From JAWPMT01 sp965229785 (GTDB lineage Bacteria; Bacteroidota; Bacteroidia; Cytophagales; Cyclobacteriaceae): 64,000 nt of DNA. The translations under genes were made by a program, and so were the position numbers. The DNA lies in assembly GCA_965229785.1 (NCBI GenBank), contig CBDDJS010000001.1, positions 3,472,001-3,536,000 on the forward strand, read 5' to 3'. A model generated the notes under the pieces. It made no database searches and was not told the origin of the DNA. It saw only the letters and a list, made by a program, of their open reading frames with translations. Position 1 is the stretch's first letter. The number at the start of each line of letters is the position of its first letter. Shown here one piece after another: positions 48,707 to 57,757 of the stretch.

Positions 48707-51276
48707 GCAAGCCACAGATCACTCCACCACGCTGGGCAGACTGGCTACTTGAAAAGCTCTTTCACGGAGAAGCTTTGGAAGAAGTGCAAGGAGATCTCCA
48801 TGAATCCTTTTTATGGCGACTGGAAGATCTCGGCCCCAATCATGCCAAATGGCATTTTATCAAAGAAATCTTACAAAGTATCCGACTATCAAATCTCAAA
48901 CCTTATCCTTTCATGCAGCAATTCCTGACCCTTTTCACAAGTCACATCAAAACAGGTTGGCGGTTTATCTGGAAGACCAAAGGGTTTTCCGCGATCAATA
49001 TTCTTGGTCTCAGCATCGGGATTGTTTTTAGCTGGTTCGCCTATCAGTACGCGGCCGATCAATTCAGCTATAACAAGCACATGAAACATGTGGATCAACT
49101 CTATAAAATGCTGATGCGTGGAGATATGATGGGCAATGAGATCAACTTTCCGGGTGGTTCCTATAAAGCTTCCACGATGATTGTGGATGAACTACCCGAG
49201 GTAGAAGCTGCAGCGCTATTTGCCGAGGAAAAACGGTTGGTCAAAATAAAGGGGACCCCCGTGCACCAAAGCATCCTTGCCAGTAATAAACAGCTCCTGG
49301 AATATCTAAACATCGACTTCCTTGAAGGGCAAGTAGACGCCTTTGATGCTCCCAGAACAGTGATCATATCAGAACGAATGGCTTATAAAATGGGTATTCG
49401 GGGCGAAGCAGTCGGTCAATTCATTGCTTTGCAAGACACTTCAGCTTTTACCAGATATCAGGTGCTGGGTGTATTCCGGGACATCCCCCTTAACACCTCC
49501 ATTCAAACGGATTTTTTAATCCCTTTAAATGATTATTTAGACAAAGATCCCAAAAGATCAACCGCCTTCATCAACTTTGATTTGAGTGTACTTTTTCAAT
49601 TGACCCCTGGCACTCATCCCGATACTGTCAATCAAAAGATCAAGACCATTTTCCATCGAGAAACGGAAAGTGAAACGTTCTTTGCCTCGTTAGCGCCCAT
49701 GGCAACTTTTCACCTGGATGCTAATCCGCAATTAGGAAATGGATTTCTGCCCGGTGGGAACAAACAATTCGTTGGGATCATTCTTTTGGCCGGGATCTTG
49801 TGTCTGTCCATCTCAATCATCAATTATGCCAACTTCAGCATCTCGCAGTATGTCAATCGGGCCAGAGAAGTAGCCGTAAGAAAAATCATAGGTGCCGCAA
49901 AAAGAGGCGTATTCCAGCAACTGATGACTGAAGCTTTCCTTACTACCCTGATTGCCGCATGTTTCGCAGTGATCTTGTACGCTTTAATGGCCCCCTATTT
50001 CTCAAGTTTCGTTGAAAAAACATTTGATTTCAAAACCCTGATGGATAGTAGATTTATTCCTGGAAACATCGGTCTGATCTTACTCATCTCCTTCCTTAGC
50101 GGGTTTTATCCAGCGGTGATCTTATCACGGTTTGAGATCATCAAAACCCTGAAAGGATATCAGAAAATCGGCAAAGGAAAGCTGATTATGCAATCGCTAC
50201 TCATCGTTCAATTTTCGATTTCGACTGCCATGATTGTCTGCATGCTCGTTTTCCGTGGACAACTGGACCTATTGCTTAATCAGGATCTGGGACGTGACAT
50301 TAACGATGTAATCAGGATCAATTTCCCGACTGAAATGATGGATGACCAAAAGGCACAAAGTTTTCTGAAGGAATTGAAACAACTGGCTATCATCGAAGAC
50401 GTTACCGGAGCGAGTGGCTTCAATATGAATCCTTATGATGACGGAGAGTACAGCTTTGGACTGATGAATATGCCGGTAGATTCCTCTTATCTGAACGTGC
50501 TCGGTTATCGATTAATAGAGGGGGCTGGCTTTACAGAACCGGCCGCTTCATCCAAAGAGATAATCGTCAACGAAGCTTTTTTGAGAAAGATTAATCTGGA
50601 GGATCCCATTGGGAAAACTATTCCTTTTGGCCGGAAACAAGGTGAATCTTCAGTTATCACCGGAGTGCTTCAAGATGTGATCAGCAATCCAAAATCTGCC
50701 CCTAATGCTCACGTCTTTTTCCCAAAGTATGGCGAACATTACATTCGTCAAATTTTCTTGAAAACAACACAGCAACAGGCGGATGTTCAACAAATAGTAT
50801 CTCCTGTCTGGGACGAATTTTTCTACCCCTACCCTTTCAGGTATGACTATCTTTCGGAAGAACATTCTCGAAAACTGGCCCATGAAGCCAAGGTTGCCAA
50901 GATCTCTGGTCTTGGAAGCTTAATTGCGATCTTCATTGCCGCCTTCGGTTTGCTAGGATTGATGGGAGTCACGATTCGACAAAAGCTAAAACGTTTAAGC
51001 ATCAGTCGAGTACTTGGTGCAGAAAGAAAACACGTAGCTCATATGATTTCCGGCAATTTCATTTTCCCGGTGTTGATCAGCCTTGCGTTAGGGTTTGCAG
51101 TCAGTGTGTATCTCGCTCAAAGCTGGTTGGAAGTTTATGTCATCCGGATCAACTTAATGTGGTATCACCTGCTATTGGCCTCTTTGATCATCATTGGTGT
51201 GTTGCTGTTGATTATCTGGACCCAGGTTAATGAAGCGTTGAAGAAGAATCCGGTGATCTATTTGAAGGAGGACTAA
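48703..51276 (+). CDS. FtsX-type permease with PadR-associated prefix domain
   Basis: An 857-residue inner-membrane protein. Residues 1-70 form a soluble prefix (PPRWADWLLEKLFHGEALEE, GDLHESFLWRLEDLG) seen in permeases encoded next to PadR genes. Then come a first helix (FSAINILGLSIGIVFSWFAY), an extracytoplasmic MacB-PCD-type domain, three helices with AREVAVRKIIGAAKR, a second extracytoplasmic domain, and a C-terminal helix set with LSISRVLGAERKH. It has two FtsX units and no ATPase domain; no ATPase gene is adjacent. It is translationally coupled to padR and is a distant paralogue of the protein at 4521. Its substrate is unknown. Confidence 0.88.
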   Translation: MSKPQITPPRWADWLLEKLFHGEALEEVQGDLHESFLWRLEDLGPNHAKWHFIKEILQSIRLSNLKPYPFMQQFLTLFTSHIKTGWRFIWKTKGFSAINILGLSIGIVFSWFAYQYAADQFSYNKHMKHVDQLYKMLMRGDMMGNEINFPGGSYKASTMIVDELPEVEAAALFAEEKRLVKIKGTPVHQSILASNKQLLEYLNIDFLEGQVDAFDAPRTVIISERMAYKMGIRGEAVGQFIALQDTSAFTRYQVLGVFRDIPLNTSIQTDFLIPLNDYLDKDPKRSTAFINFDLSVLFQLTPGTHPDTVNQKIKTIFHRETESETFFASLAPMATFHLDANPQLGNGFLPGGNKQFVGIILLAGILCLSISIINYANFSISQYVNRAREVAVRKIIGAAKRGVFQQLMTEAFLTTLIAACFAVILYALMAPYFSSFVEKTFDFKTLMDSRFIPGNIGLILLISFLSGFYPAVILSRFEIIKTLKGYQKIGKGKLIMQSLLIVQFSISTAMIVCMLVFRGQLDLLLNQDLGRDINDVIRINFPTEMMDDQKAQSFLKELKQLAIIEDVTGASGFNMNPYDDGEYSFGLMNMPVDSSYLNVLGYRLIEGAGFTEPAASSKEIIVNEAFLRKINLEDPIGKTIPFGRKQGESSVITGVLQDVISNPKSAPNAHVFFPKYGEHYIRQIFLKTTQQQADVQQIVSPVWDEFFYPYPFRYDYLSEEHSRKLAHEAKVAKISGLGSLIAIFIAAFGLLGLMGVTIRQKLKRLSISRVLGAERKHVAHMISGNFIFPVLISLALGFAVSVYLAQSWLEVYVIRINLMWYHLLLASLIIIGVLLLIIWTQVNEALKKNPVIYLKED

Positions 51277-51321
51277 TGTAAATAAAGATTTTAAAGATCG
51301 TCGATTAGAGATACCCTTCGT

Positions 51322-51386
51322 GGGCCGCCGGATACTTTTCGGTTTCCTTCGGATTTTAACTCGAAAAATTCCCTAGCCGGGCGCCC
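51322..51386. repeat. GC-rich imperfect inverted repeat
   Basis: GGGCCGCCGG (51322-51331) and CCGGGCGCCC (51377-51386) form an imperfect inverted repeat around 45 A/T-rich bases, in the gap between the convergent permease and lipoprotein genes. It may act as a transcription end or be a decayed spacer repeat like those at 22681 and 62643. Confidence 0.35.
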
Positions 51387-51427
51387 AGCATAACGATCGA
51401 TTGAAGTCCTCAAATTGATAGAAATAA

Positions 51428-52177
51428 TTACTCAATTTCAATCAACTCAAATACCAATAGCTGATCCTTGTAGTTTTTGTACTGCATCTTGACGAACCCA
51501 AAGACTTCATGATACCAGAAATCATGCGTAGATATGCCGTATCCGGCATCCAGGAAGGAAGAAATGTGCCAAGTACCTTTCAGGTCTCCGAATTCAATTT
51601 TGAGCAGTGTTTCCTGACCTACTACTTCATAATTACTGAATAATTGTTGATTGTTCCAGTCGCCCCAACCTTCATATATGATCAGATTAGAAGTCCATTG
51701 CTTACCCGTGGACAAAGGCAAATTGACGGAGGGATAAGGAGCGACCTGAGTAAAAACGAATTGGTTTTCCCGAAAGGGCATCATCCAGACATCATCTGGT
51801 GACTCGAACATCCCTACCGGAATCTGATCAATCCAACTTCGCTCTTCCAAATCACTATTGATATTGTATGCCTGGATAACCGGAATTTCTTCTTCGGTAT
51901 ATTGGTATTGTGCCACCCCTTGTTGCTCATTGGCAACCCCATCCGGCACTGCATTTCCGGTTGCCGTCACACGGACTAAACTCTCCGAGATCAAATTGTA
52001 ATTGGCATCCCAATATTTCGCCCGATAAGTGAATGAACGGCAAGGAGAAAATATTTGATAATGATCATAATCGCTTTCTATCATCTGACATGCCACATCA
52101 TCAAAGGCAGAGGACTCTTCTGATGTACAACCAAACATCAAAAGCACTACCATCAATCCGAAAAATCGTTGAATCAT
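51428..52177 (-). CDS. Lipoprotein of unknown function
   Basis: A 249-residue exported lipoprotein. The signal FGLMVVLLMFGCTSEESSAF places the lipidated Cys at residue 17. The mature part is beta-rich with many aromatic residues (for example the stretches WTSNLIIYEGWGDW and GTWHISSFLDAGYG) and two further cysteines near 31 and 46. No family was recognised. It shares a 113-base divergent region with hpd, so the palindromes at 52217-52254 could affect both genes. Confidence 0.75.
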   Translation of the reverse strand: MIQRFFGLMVVLLMFGCTSEESSAFDDVACQMIESDYDHYQIFSPCRSFTYRAKYWDANYNLISESLVRVTATGNAVPDGVANEQQGVAQYQYTEEEIPVIQAYNINSDLEERSWIDQIPVGMFESPDDVWMMPFRENQFVFTQVAPYPSVNLPLSTGKQWTSNLIIYEGWGDWNNQQLFSNYEVVGQETLLKIEFGDLKGTWHISSFLDAGYGISTHDFWYHEVFGFVKMQYKNYKDQLLVFELIEIE

Positions 52178-52214
52178 GGGCGTAAAACTACCTAAGAATT
52201 TGCTTCAATTAAAT

Positions 52215-52254
52215 TTGTTGTCATGACAACTATTTCCTACATTTGTCAAGACAA
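52215..52254 (+). promoter_or_regulatory. hpd promoter covered by two TTGTC-N2-GACAA palindromes
   Basis: A perfect -7 element TACATTTG (52238-52245) has TTG candidates 17 and 20 bp upstream. Two palindromes overlap these elements: GTTGTCATGACAAC (52217-52230) on the -33 region and TTGTCAAGACAA (52243-52254) on the -7 region, with centres 25 bp apart. The shared half-sites TTGTC and GACAA make a repressor operator very likely, of the MarR or a similar dimeric type. No regulator gene is adjacent. Confidence 0.62.
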
Positions 52255-52290
52255 TTATTTTCCAACTACCCTTCTTAAATGTAATTTGAC

Positions 52291-53424
52291 ATGGAAAACG
52301 CAACGCTTGAAATTGAAAAAGTATTCGAAGGAGCTCAGGATTTCATGCCAATCAATGGCACAGACTACCTGGAGCTTTACGTAGGTAATGCCAAACAGGC
52401 CGCTCACTATTACAAAACAGCTTTCGGATTTCAATCTTTTGCATATCGTGGCTTACAGACCGGATGTAAAGACCATGAATCATATGTGGTAATACAGGAT
52501 AAGATCCGATTGATATTGACCACTCCATTGAAAAGCGGGACTGAGATCGGCAAACACATTGATAAGCACGGAGATGGTGTGAAAGTAATTGCACTTTGGG
52601 TGGAAGATGCCACCCAAGCATACGAATCGGCAATTGCCAGAGGTGCAAAAAGCTACCTGGAGCCATATACCGAATCAGATGAGGACGGAGAAGTGGTTCG
52701 GGCTGGTATCTACACCTATGGTGAGACTGTCCACTTGTTTGTGGAACGAAAGAATTATAACGGACATTTCTTACCCGGATTCCAGCAATGGGAAACCACT
52801 TATAACCCTTCCTCCACTGGCTTAAAATATGTGGACCATATGGTAGGAAACGTAGACTGGGGACGTATGAATCACTGGGTAGAGTTCTACGAAAAAGTGA
52901 TGGGATTCACACAAATTCTGTCGTTTGACGACAAGGACATTTCGACAGAATACACTGCGCTCATGAGTAAGGTAATGAGTAATGGTAACGGGCGAATCAA
53001 ATTCCCGATCAATGAGCCTGCCGACGGCATGAAGAAATCTCAAGTAGAAGAGTACCTGGATTTCTACGAAGGTGAAGGTGTACAGCACATTGCGGTAGCC
53101 ACTGATGATATACTTTACACGGTAAATGAACTTCAAAGTAGGGGCGTTGAATTCCTCCACGTACCCACCAACTACTATGATACTTTGCAGGAGCGTGTCG
53201 GAAAAATCGATGAGGACATTGAATCGCTGAAACAATTGGGTATTTTGGTAGACCGTGATGATGAAGGGTATCTGCTACAGATCTTTACTAAGCCCGTGGA
53301 GCCCAGACCTACTATGTTCTTTGAGATCATCCAGCGAAAGGGTGCCCAATCATTTGGGAAAGGCAACTTCAAGGCGCTTTTTGAGGCGATAGAAAGGGAA
53401 CAGGAACTTCGCGGAACTTTATAA
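52291..53424 (+). CDS. hpd: 4-hydroxyphenylpyruvate dioxygenase
   Basis: A 377-residue Fe(II) enzyme that converts 4-hydroxyphenylpyruvate to homogentisate in tyrosine breakdown. It has two vicinal-oxygen-chelate domains; the metal ligands fit H183 (YVDHMVGN), H266 (VQHIAVAT) and E345 (MFFEIIQRKG). The C-terminal helix with SFGKGNFKALFEAIE is the substrate-gating region and is intact. It is the first gene of the catabolic operon, followed by hmgA, fahA and a flavin reductase-like gene. Its start is an ATG 37 bases downstream of the second palindrome. Confidence 0.96.
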   Translation: MENATLEIEKVFEGAQDFMPINGTDYLELYVGNAKQAAHYYKTAFGFQSFAYRGLQTGCKDHESYVVIQDKIRLILTTPLKSGTEIGKHIDKHGDGVKVIALWVEDATQAYESAIARGAKSYLEPYTESDEDGEVVRAGIYTYGETVHLFVERKNYNGHFLPGFQQWETTYNPSSTGLKYVDHMVGNVDWGRMNHWVEFYEKVMGFTQILSFDDKDISTEYTALMSKVMSNGNGRIKFPINEPADGMKKSQVEEYLDFYEGEGVQHIAVATDDILYTVNELQSRGVEFLHVPTNYYDTLQERVGKIDEDIESLKQLGILVDRDDEGYLLQIFTKPVEPRPTMFFEIIQRKGAQSFGKGNFKALFEAIEREQELRGTL

Positions 53425-53500
53425 AGTACTAAGTATTAAGGCTCAAGGTATTAGGTACAGGTTATGACTACTTTGTACCTTGTACCTGACACTTAAGTTT
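53425..53500. repeat. AGTAC/GGTAC-rich degenerate repeat between hpd and hmgA
   Basis: The 86-base gap between hpd and hmgA is filled by units such as AAAGTACTAAGTATTAAGG, AAGGTATTAGGTACAGG and TTTGTACCTTGTACC. AGGTAC and GTACCT units can pair. The first units match the spacer repeat at 7803-7838. A hairpin in the message here could tune relative hpd and hmgA levels. Confidence 0.45.
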
Positions 53501-53510
53501 ACGACTGCAA

Positions 53511-54683
53511 ATGCCGATCTATCACCGATTAGGGAAAATCCCTCAAAAGCGTCATACCACTTTCAAGAAGGAAGATGGTACGCTTCACTATGAGCAGCTT
53601 TTTGGCACCATTGGTTTTGATGGCATGTCTTCGCTGCTATATCACCTGCATCGTCCAACAATGGTGCGTGATATTCTGGATCCTGTTGACCTCACTCCAA
53701 AGATTGCAATTCAGAAAAATATCACTTCCCGAAAGCTTATTGGCTTTGATGTGGCCCCTGAGGATGATTTTCTGGAAGCCCGTGAGCCGTTGATGGTCAA
53801 CAATGATGTTCACGTGGGAGTTGCTGCTCCTAAGCAATCCATGACTTCTTATTTCTATAAGAATGCTGATGCAGATGAAATGTTATTCATACACAAAGGA
53901 ACAGGGACGCTTCGCACATTATTGGGTAATATCCCTTTCGAATACGGAGATTATCTGATCATTCCACGAGGAATGATCTATCAAATTGAATTCGATACGG
54001 AAGACAATCGTATCCTCTATGCTGAGTCTTTCCATCCTATTTATACTCCAAAACGTTATCGAAATTGGTTTGGTCAACTCCTGGAACATTCTCCTTTCTG
54101 TGAACGGGATTACAAATTGCCAGAACAACTGGAGACTTTCGATGAAAAAGGGGAGTTTCTATTGAAGATCAAAAAGGAAGGCGTCCTTCATCAACTTGTT
54201 TATGCTTCACATCCGTTTGATGTAGTGGGTTGGGACGGCTACAATTATCCCTATGGGTTTTCTATACACAATTTCGAACCTATCACCGGAAGGGTACATC
54301 AACCACCCCCCGTTCATCAGACGTTCGAAACGAATGCCTTCGTGATCTGCTCTTTTTGTCCGCGCTTATACGATTATCATCCTGAATCCATTCCCGCACC
54401 TTACAATCACTCCAACATCGATTCGGATGAAGTGTTGTACTATGTGGATGGGGACTTCATGAGTCGAACCAACATCGGTCCGGGGTACTTTTCATTACAC
54501 CCTGCCGGCATTCCACACGGACCACATCCGGGAACTTATGAAGCGAGTATCGGCAAGAAAGAGACCCATGAACTAGCCGTCATGATCGACACGTTCAAAC
54601 CGTTGAAGCTTACTGAAAATGCCGTGAAAATTGATGATGGAAACTACTATCAATCATGGCTCGACCCATCGTCCGGTTCATAA
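53511..54683 (+). CDS. hmgA: Homogentisate 1,2-dioxygenase
   Basis: A 390-residue Fe(II) ring-cleavage enzyme that opens homogentisate to maleylacetoacetate. Seen: YYRLGKIP-like N-terminus, FIHKGTGTLRTLLGNIPFEYGDYLIIPRG-type cupin core in segments (HKGTGTLRTLLG and YGDYLIIPRG), and a C-terminal metal-site region with HSNIDSDEVLYYVDGDF and HPAGIPHGPHPG. Length fits the shorter Bacteroidota form. The gene lies in the order hpd-hmgA-fahA, which matches the pathway. No separate maleylacetoacetate isomerase gene is present in the operon. Confidence 0.94.
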   Translation: MPIYHRLGKIPQKRHTTFKKEDGTLHYEQLFGTIGFDGMSSLLYHLHRPTMVRDILDPVDLTPKIAIQKNITSRKLIGFDVAPEDDFLEAREPLMVNNDVHVGVAAPKQSMTSYFYKNADADEMLFIHKGTGTLRTLLGNIPFEYGDYLIIPRGMIYQIEFDTEDNRILYAESFHPIYTPKRYRNWFGQLLEHSPFCERDYKLPEQLETFDEKGEFLLKIKKEGVLHQLVYASHPFDVVGWDGYNYPYGFSIHNFEPITGRVHQPPPVHQTFETNAFVICSFCPRLYDYHPESIPAPYNHSNIDSDEVLYYVDGDFMSRTNIGPGYFSLHPAGIPHGPHPGTYEASIGKKETHELAVMIDTFKPLKLTENAVKIDDGNYYQSWLDPSSGS

Positions 54684-54715
54684 GCTAAAGTTTCATAGTA
54701 AAACAGCATTAATCA

Positions 54716-55936
54716 ATGATCATTAATATTCCTGCGGATTCGCATTTTACCATACACAATATTCCTTTCGGCATCTTTTCAACAACCGCCACACAACCAC
54801 GAGTAGGTGTAGCTATTGGAGAAGAGATATTAGATCTGGCTGCCGTGGCCGAGTTGGGCGTCTTTGATTTTGAAACTTCAGTGCTTTCGAAGAACGTTTT
54901 GAATGATTTCATCGCATTGGGCAAACCCGTGACCAATAAAGTACGGACAGATATTCAGACCTGGTTGCAAGACGATCAATCTGTGTTGGCTGGCAAACCA
55001 GCATTGTTCGTAAAGCAATCTGATGCGACCATGCACATGCCCGTACAAGTTGGGGACTACACGGATTTCTATTCCAGCATTGAACACGCGACGAACGTTG
55101 GGATCATGTTCCGGGGAAAAGAAAATGCACTGATGCCTAACTGGAAACACATCCCCGTAGGCTATCATGGTCGGTCTTCTTCTATTACATTGAGTGGGGT
55201 CCCGGTTAAACGTCCAAAAGGTCAAACACTACCTCCGGGAGCAGAACAGCCAGTCTTTGGCCCATGTAAGCGGATGGATTTCGAATTGGAAATGGCTTTT
55301 ATTACTAACTCAAGTACTGCCATTGGTGAATCCATCAAAGTTTCGAATGCAGAAGATCACATTTTTGGGTTGGTACTCTTCAATGACTGGTCAGCACGGG
55401 ATATTCAAAAGTGGGAATATGTACCCCTCGGACCATTCCTCTCGAAGAACTTCGCATCTTCCATTTCTCCCTGGGTAGTACCTCTTGAAGCACTTGCTCC
55501 TTTCCGGGTAGCCGGGCCTGTTCAGGATCCAAAAGTGCTTCCGTACCTGGCATATGAAGGAGACAGAAACCTTGACATTAACCTGGAAGTAGCCATAGCT
55601 CCGCAAGACGCATCTGAGACTATTATTTGCAGATCGAATTTCAAATACATGTATTGGAATATGGCGCAACAATTGGCCCATCACACGGTGAATGGATGCA
55701 ATATCAAACCCGGCGATATGATGGCCTCCGGAACGATTTCCGGAAAAACGGAAGATTCTTATGGTTCTATGCTTGAACTATCCTGGTCGGGATCGAAACC
55801 TATTGAACTGGCAAACGGAGAAACAAGGACCTTTTTGGAAGATCATGATACCGTAACTATGCGGGGGTTTGCTGAAAAGGGAGGCATTCGAGTTGGTTTC
55901 GGAGAAGTTTGTACACAAATTCTACCCAGTGACTGA
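54716..55936 (+). CDS. fahA: Fumarylacetoacetase
   Basis: A 406-residue hydrolase that splits fumarylacetoacetate into fumarate and acetoacetate, the last step of tyrosine breakdown. Seen: the N-terminal domain with FGIFSTTATQPRVGVAIG, the active-site block DFYSSIEHATNVG and PVGYHGRSSSI, the metal-binding region FELEMAFI and FNDWSARDIQKWE, and GDMMASGTISGKTEDSYGSM near the C-terminus. Full length is normal. The end overlaps the start of the next gene by 8 bases (GTGACTGA). Confidence 0.96.
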   Translation: MIINIPADSHFTIHNIPFGIFSTTATQPRVGVAIGEEILDLAAVAELGVFDFETSVLSKNVLNDFIALGKPVTNKVRTDIQTWLQDDQSVLAGKPALFVKQSDATMHMPVQVGDYTDFYSSIEHATNVGIMFRGKENALMPNWKHIPVGYHGRSSSITLSGVPVKRPKGQTLPPGAEQPVFGPCKRMDFELEMAFITNSSTAIGESIKVSNAEDHIFGLVLFNDWSARDIQKWEYVPLGPFLSKNFASSISPWVVPLEALAPFRVAGPVQDPKVLPYLAYEGDRNLDINLEVAIAPQDASETIICRSNFKYMYWNMAQQLAHHTVNGCNIKPGDMMASGTISGKTEDSYGSMLELSWSGSKPIELANGETRTFLEDHDTVTMRGFAEKGGIRVGFGEVCTQILPSD

Positions 55937-56822
55937 TCCATTTCAACATATAGACCCTCAAGATCTTTCTGGTGGCGAATTGCACGGTTTGCTCCTTAGT
56001 GCCGTTGCTCCTCGCCCGATCTGCTTTGCCAGCACAATCGATGTGGAAGGAAACGTCAACCTGAGTCCATTCAGTTTTTTCAACGTGTTTAGTTCTAATC
56101 CTCCGATCATGATCTTCTCTCCTGCCCGAAGAGGCCGGGACAACACAACGAAACACTCCTTCGATAATGTGAAAGCGGTACCTGAAGTAGTGATCAACAT
56201 CGTGAACTACCCCATTGTGGAACAGATGTCTTTGTCCAGTACTGAATACGACAAAGGCGTCAATGAATTTGTAAAATCAGGTCTCACAGAAGTTTCCAGT
56301 GACCTGGTAAAACCACCGAGAGTTGGTGAATCTCCAGTTTCCTTCGAGTGCAAAGTGGATAAAGTAATTGAATTGGGACAAAATGGAGGGGCAGGCAATC
56401 TGGTTATCTCAAGAGTAGTCAAAATTCACGTTGACAAGCGCTACCTCGATGAAGGTGGCAAACTGGACACAGTAAAACTTGACCTTGTTGCTCGTTTGGG
56501 AGGCAGCTGGTACGGAAGAATGATCCCGGAAGCCTTATTCGAAATTCCCAAACCACTTGCAAAAAAGGGGATTGGGGTGGATGCCTTACCTGAACATGTA
56601 AGAATGAGTAAAGTCCTCACCGGTAATGAGCTAGGCAGATTGGGCAATATGGAAAGCCTACCCACTCCCGAGGAAATCGAGAATATCAGTAAGCTTCCGG
56701 AGGTGAATTCCCTGCTAGCCATAAATTCCACAGAACAAAGGCTTGAAGCCATGCATCGTTTGGCCAGCGCTTGGTTATCACAGGGAAAAGTAGCGGAAGC
56801 GTTGACACTATTGATTCGCTGA
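55929..56822 (+). CDS. Flavin reductase-like FMN-binding protein
   Basis: A 297-residue protein of the flavin reductase-like split-barrel family. The N-terminal barrel has SAVAPRPICFASTIDVEGNV, NLSPFSFFNVFSSNPPIM and PEVVINIVNYP, which form the FMN pocket. The last third (about 225-297) is an added helical region of unknown role. The GTG at 55929 (VTDPFQHIDP) is preferred because it overlaps the fahA stop codon and removes 20 residues encoded inside fahA; an upstream ATG at 55869 is the alternative. Position as fourth gene suggests a link with aromatic breakdown, perhaps as a reductase or as a decarboxylase-type FMN protein. Confidence 0.82.
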   Translation: MTDPFQHIDPQDLSGGELHGLLLSAVAPRPICFASTIDVEGNVNLSPFSFFNVFSSNPPIMIFSPARRGRDNTTKHSFDNVKAVPEVVINIVNYPIVEQMSLSSTEYDKGVNEFVKSGLTEVSSDLVKPPRVGESPVSFECKVDKVIELGQNGGAGNLVISRVVKIHVDKRYLDEGGKLDTVKLDLVARLGGSWYGRMIPEALFEIPKPLAKKGIGVDALPEHVRMSKVLTGNELGRLGNMESLPTPEEIENISKLPEVNSLLAINSTEQRLEAMHRLASAWLSQGKVAEALTLLIR

Positions 56823-56871
56823 TCTGATACCAACAGCGAATCAAAGTGTACTTTCATCAGGAGTAGCATTG

Positions 56872-57492
56872 TCAAATCCGATAGACCAAACCCACTCGCA
56901 TACCAATAGATGCCGGAATCCAATAGCGCTCGCCAGCATCAATTCCCGTTTCTTTTTCATTCAAATGGGTAATCTGGAAGACATCCAATACGCCATTGAC
57001 GTCCAGTGAAAAAGCGTCACTTAATCTATAATTGAATCTGGGAACAATTGAGGAGGTGAAAAGAAATTCCCTGGTTGTCCGTATTACTGTGGCCGCAGCG
57101 CGATCTTGTATTCTTATGAATCGGGGTTTAACGGCCAACCCTACTTGAAATGTATGTTTCTTTTTCCTGGACAGGGTAGTTCCCATTTCGTAACGAATAC
57201 CTACATCATGGGTGTGACGAGATGATCGGGTCCGGTCAAAAAGATTTAATTCATTCTCTCTCTGAAAGGTGAAGTTCGACAACTCTAATTCAGCATAGTT
57301 CTTTTGGCCAAAACTTTTGTTGACCGCAAGCGTCAATCTTCCAAACCCTGAAGTTTCCGTTCGAAAAGGTCTCAAACTAATGTCATCTCCTTCAAATTCC
57401 GCATTCAAGTATACTTTGACAAGAAGAGGTGATTGTTGAGCGTAAAGAACAGTAGATGTTGTTAAAAGTAAAGTAAAGATTAGGTGTTTCAT
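56872..57492 (-). CDS. Small outer-membrane beta-barrel-like protein
   Basis: A 206-residue exported protein with signal peptide HLIFTLLLTTSTVLYAQQ and alternating hydrophobic/polar strands to the end (AELELSNFTFQRENE, FQVGLAVKPRFIRI, IPASIGMRVGLVYRI), finishing in an aromatic-X-Ile end (YRI) typical of outer-membrane barrels. It may belong to the DUF2490-like group, but this was not certain. It is convergent with the flavin reductase gene. Confidence 0.62.
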   Translation of the reverse strand: MKHLIFTLLLTTSTVLYAQQSPLLVKVYLNAEFEGDDISLRPFRTETSGFGRLTLAVNKSFGQKNYAELELSNFTFQRENELNLFDRTRSSRHTHDVGIRYEMGTTLSRKKKHTFQVGLAVKPRFIRIQDRAAATVIRTTREFLFTSSIVPRFNYRLSDAFSLDVNGVLDVFQITHLNEKETGIDAGERYWIPASIGMRVGLVYRI

Positions 57493-57757
57493 TTTTCCTT
57501 AACGCCTTCGGACATCTAATATTTCATCTCCATAATCATCATCAACCATTGTCTCATTTTGAGTAGAACGAACAATCCTCCGGTCCGCATCCATCCTATG
57601 TTGGAATCTCCCTCGCTCTTTTTGAAAGCCATAAATCCATCTTACGATTATCGACCTGAACTCTCGTCAAAGATCGCTTCGGTGTTGACCGACCAGGCGG
57701 TCCTATCGGTGCTTGAAAGGGGGATTTTGGATTTATGATCGTATTTTCACACCTCAA

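Noticed and set aside
48703..51276. Idea that the permease is MacB itself
   Set aside because: There is no nucleotide-binding domain (no Walker A or ABC signature) in the protein or next to it.
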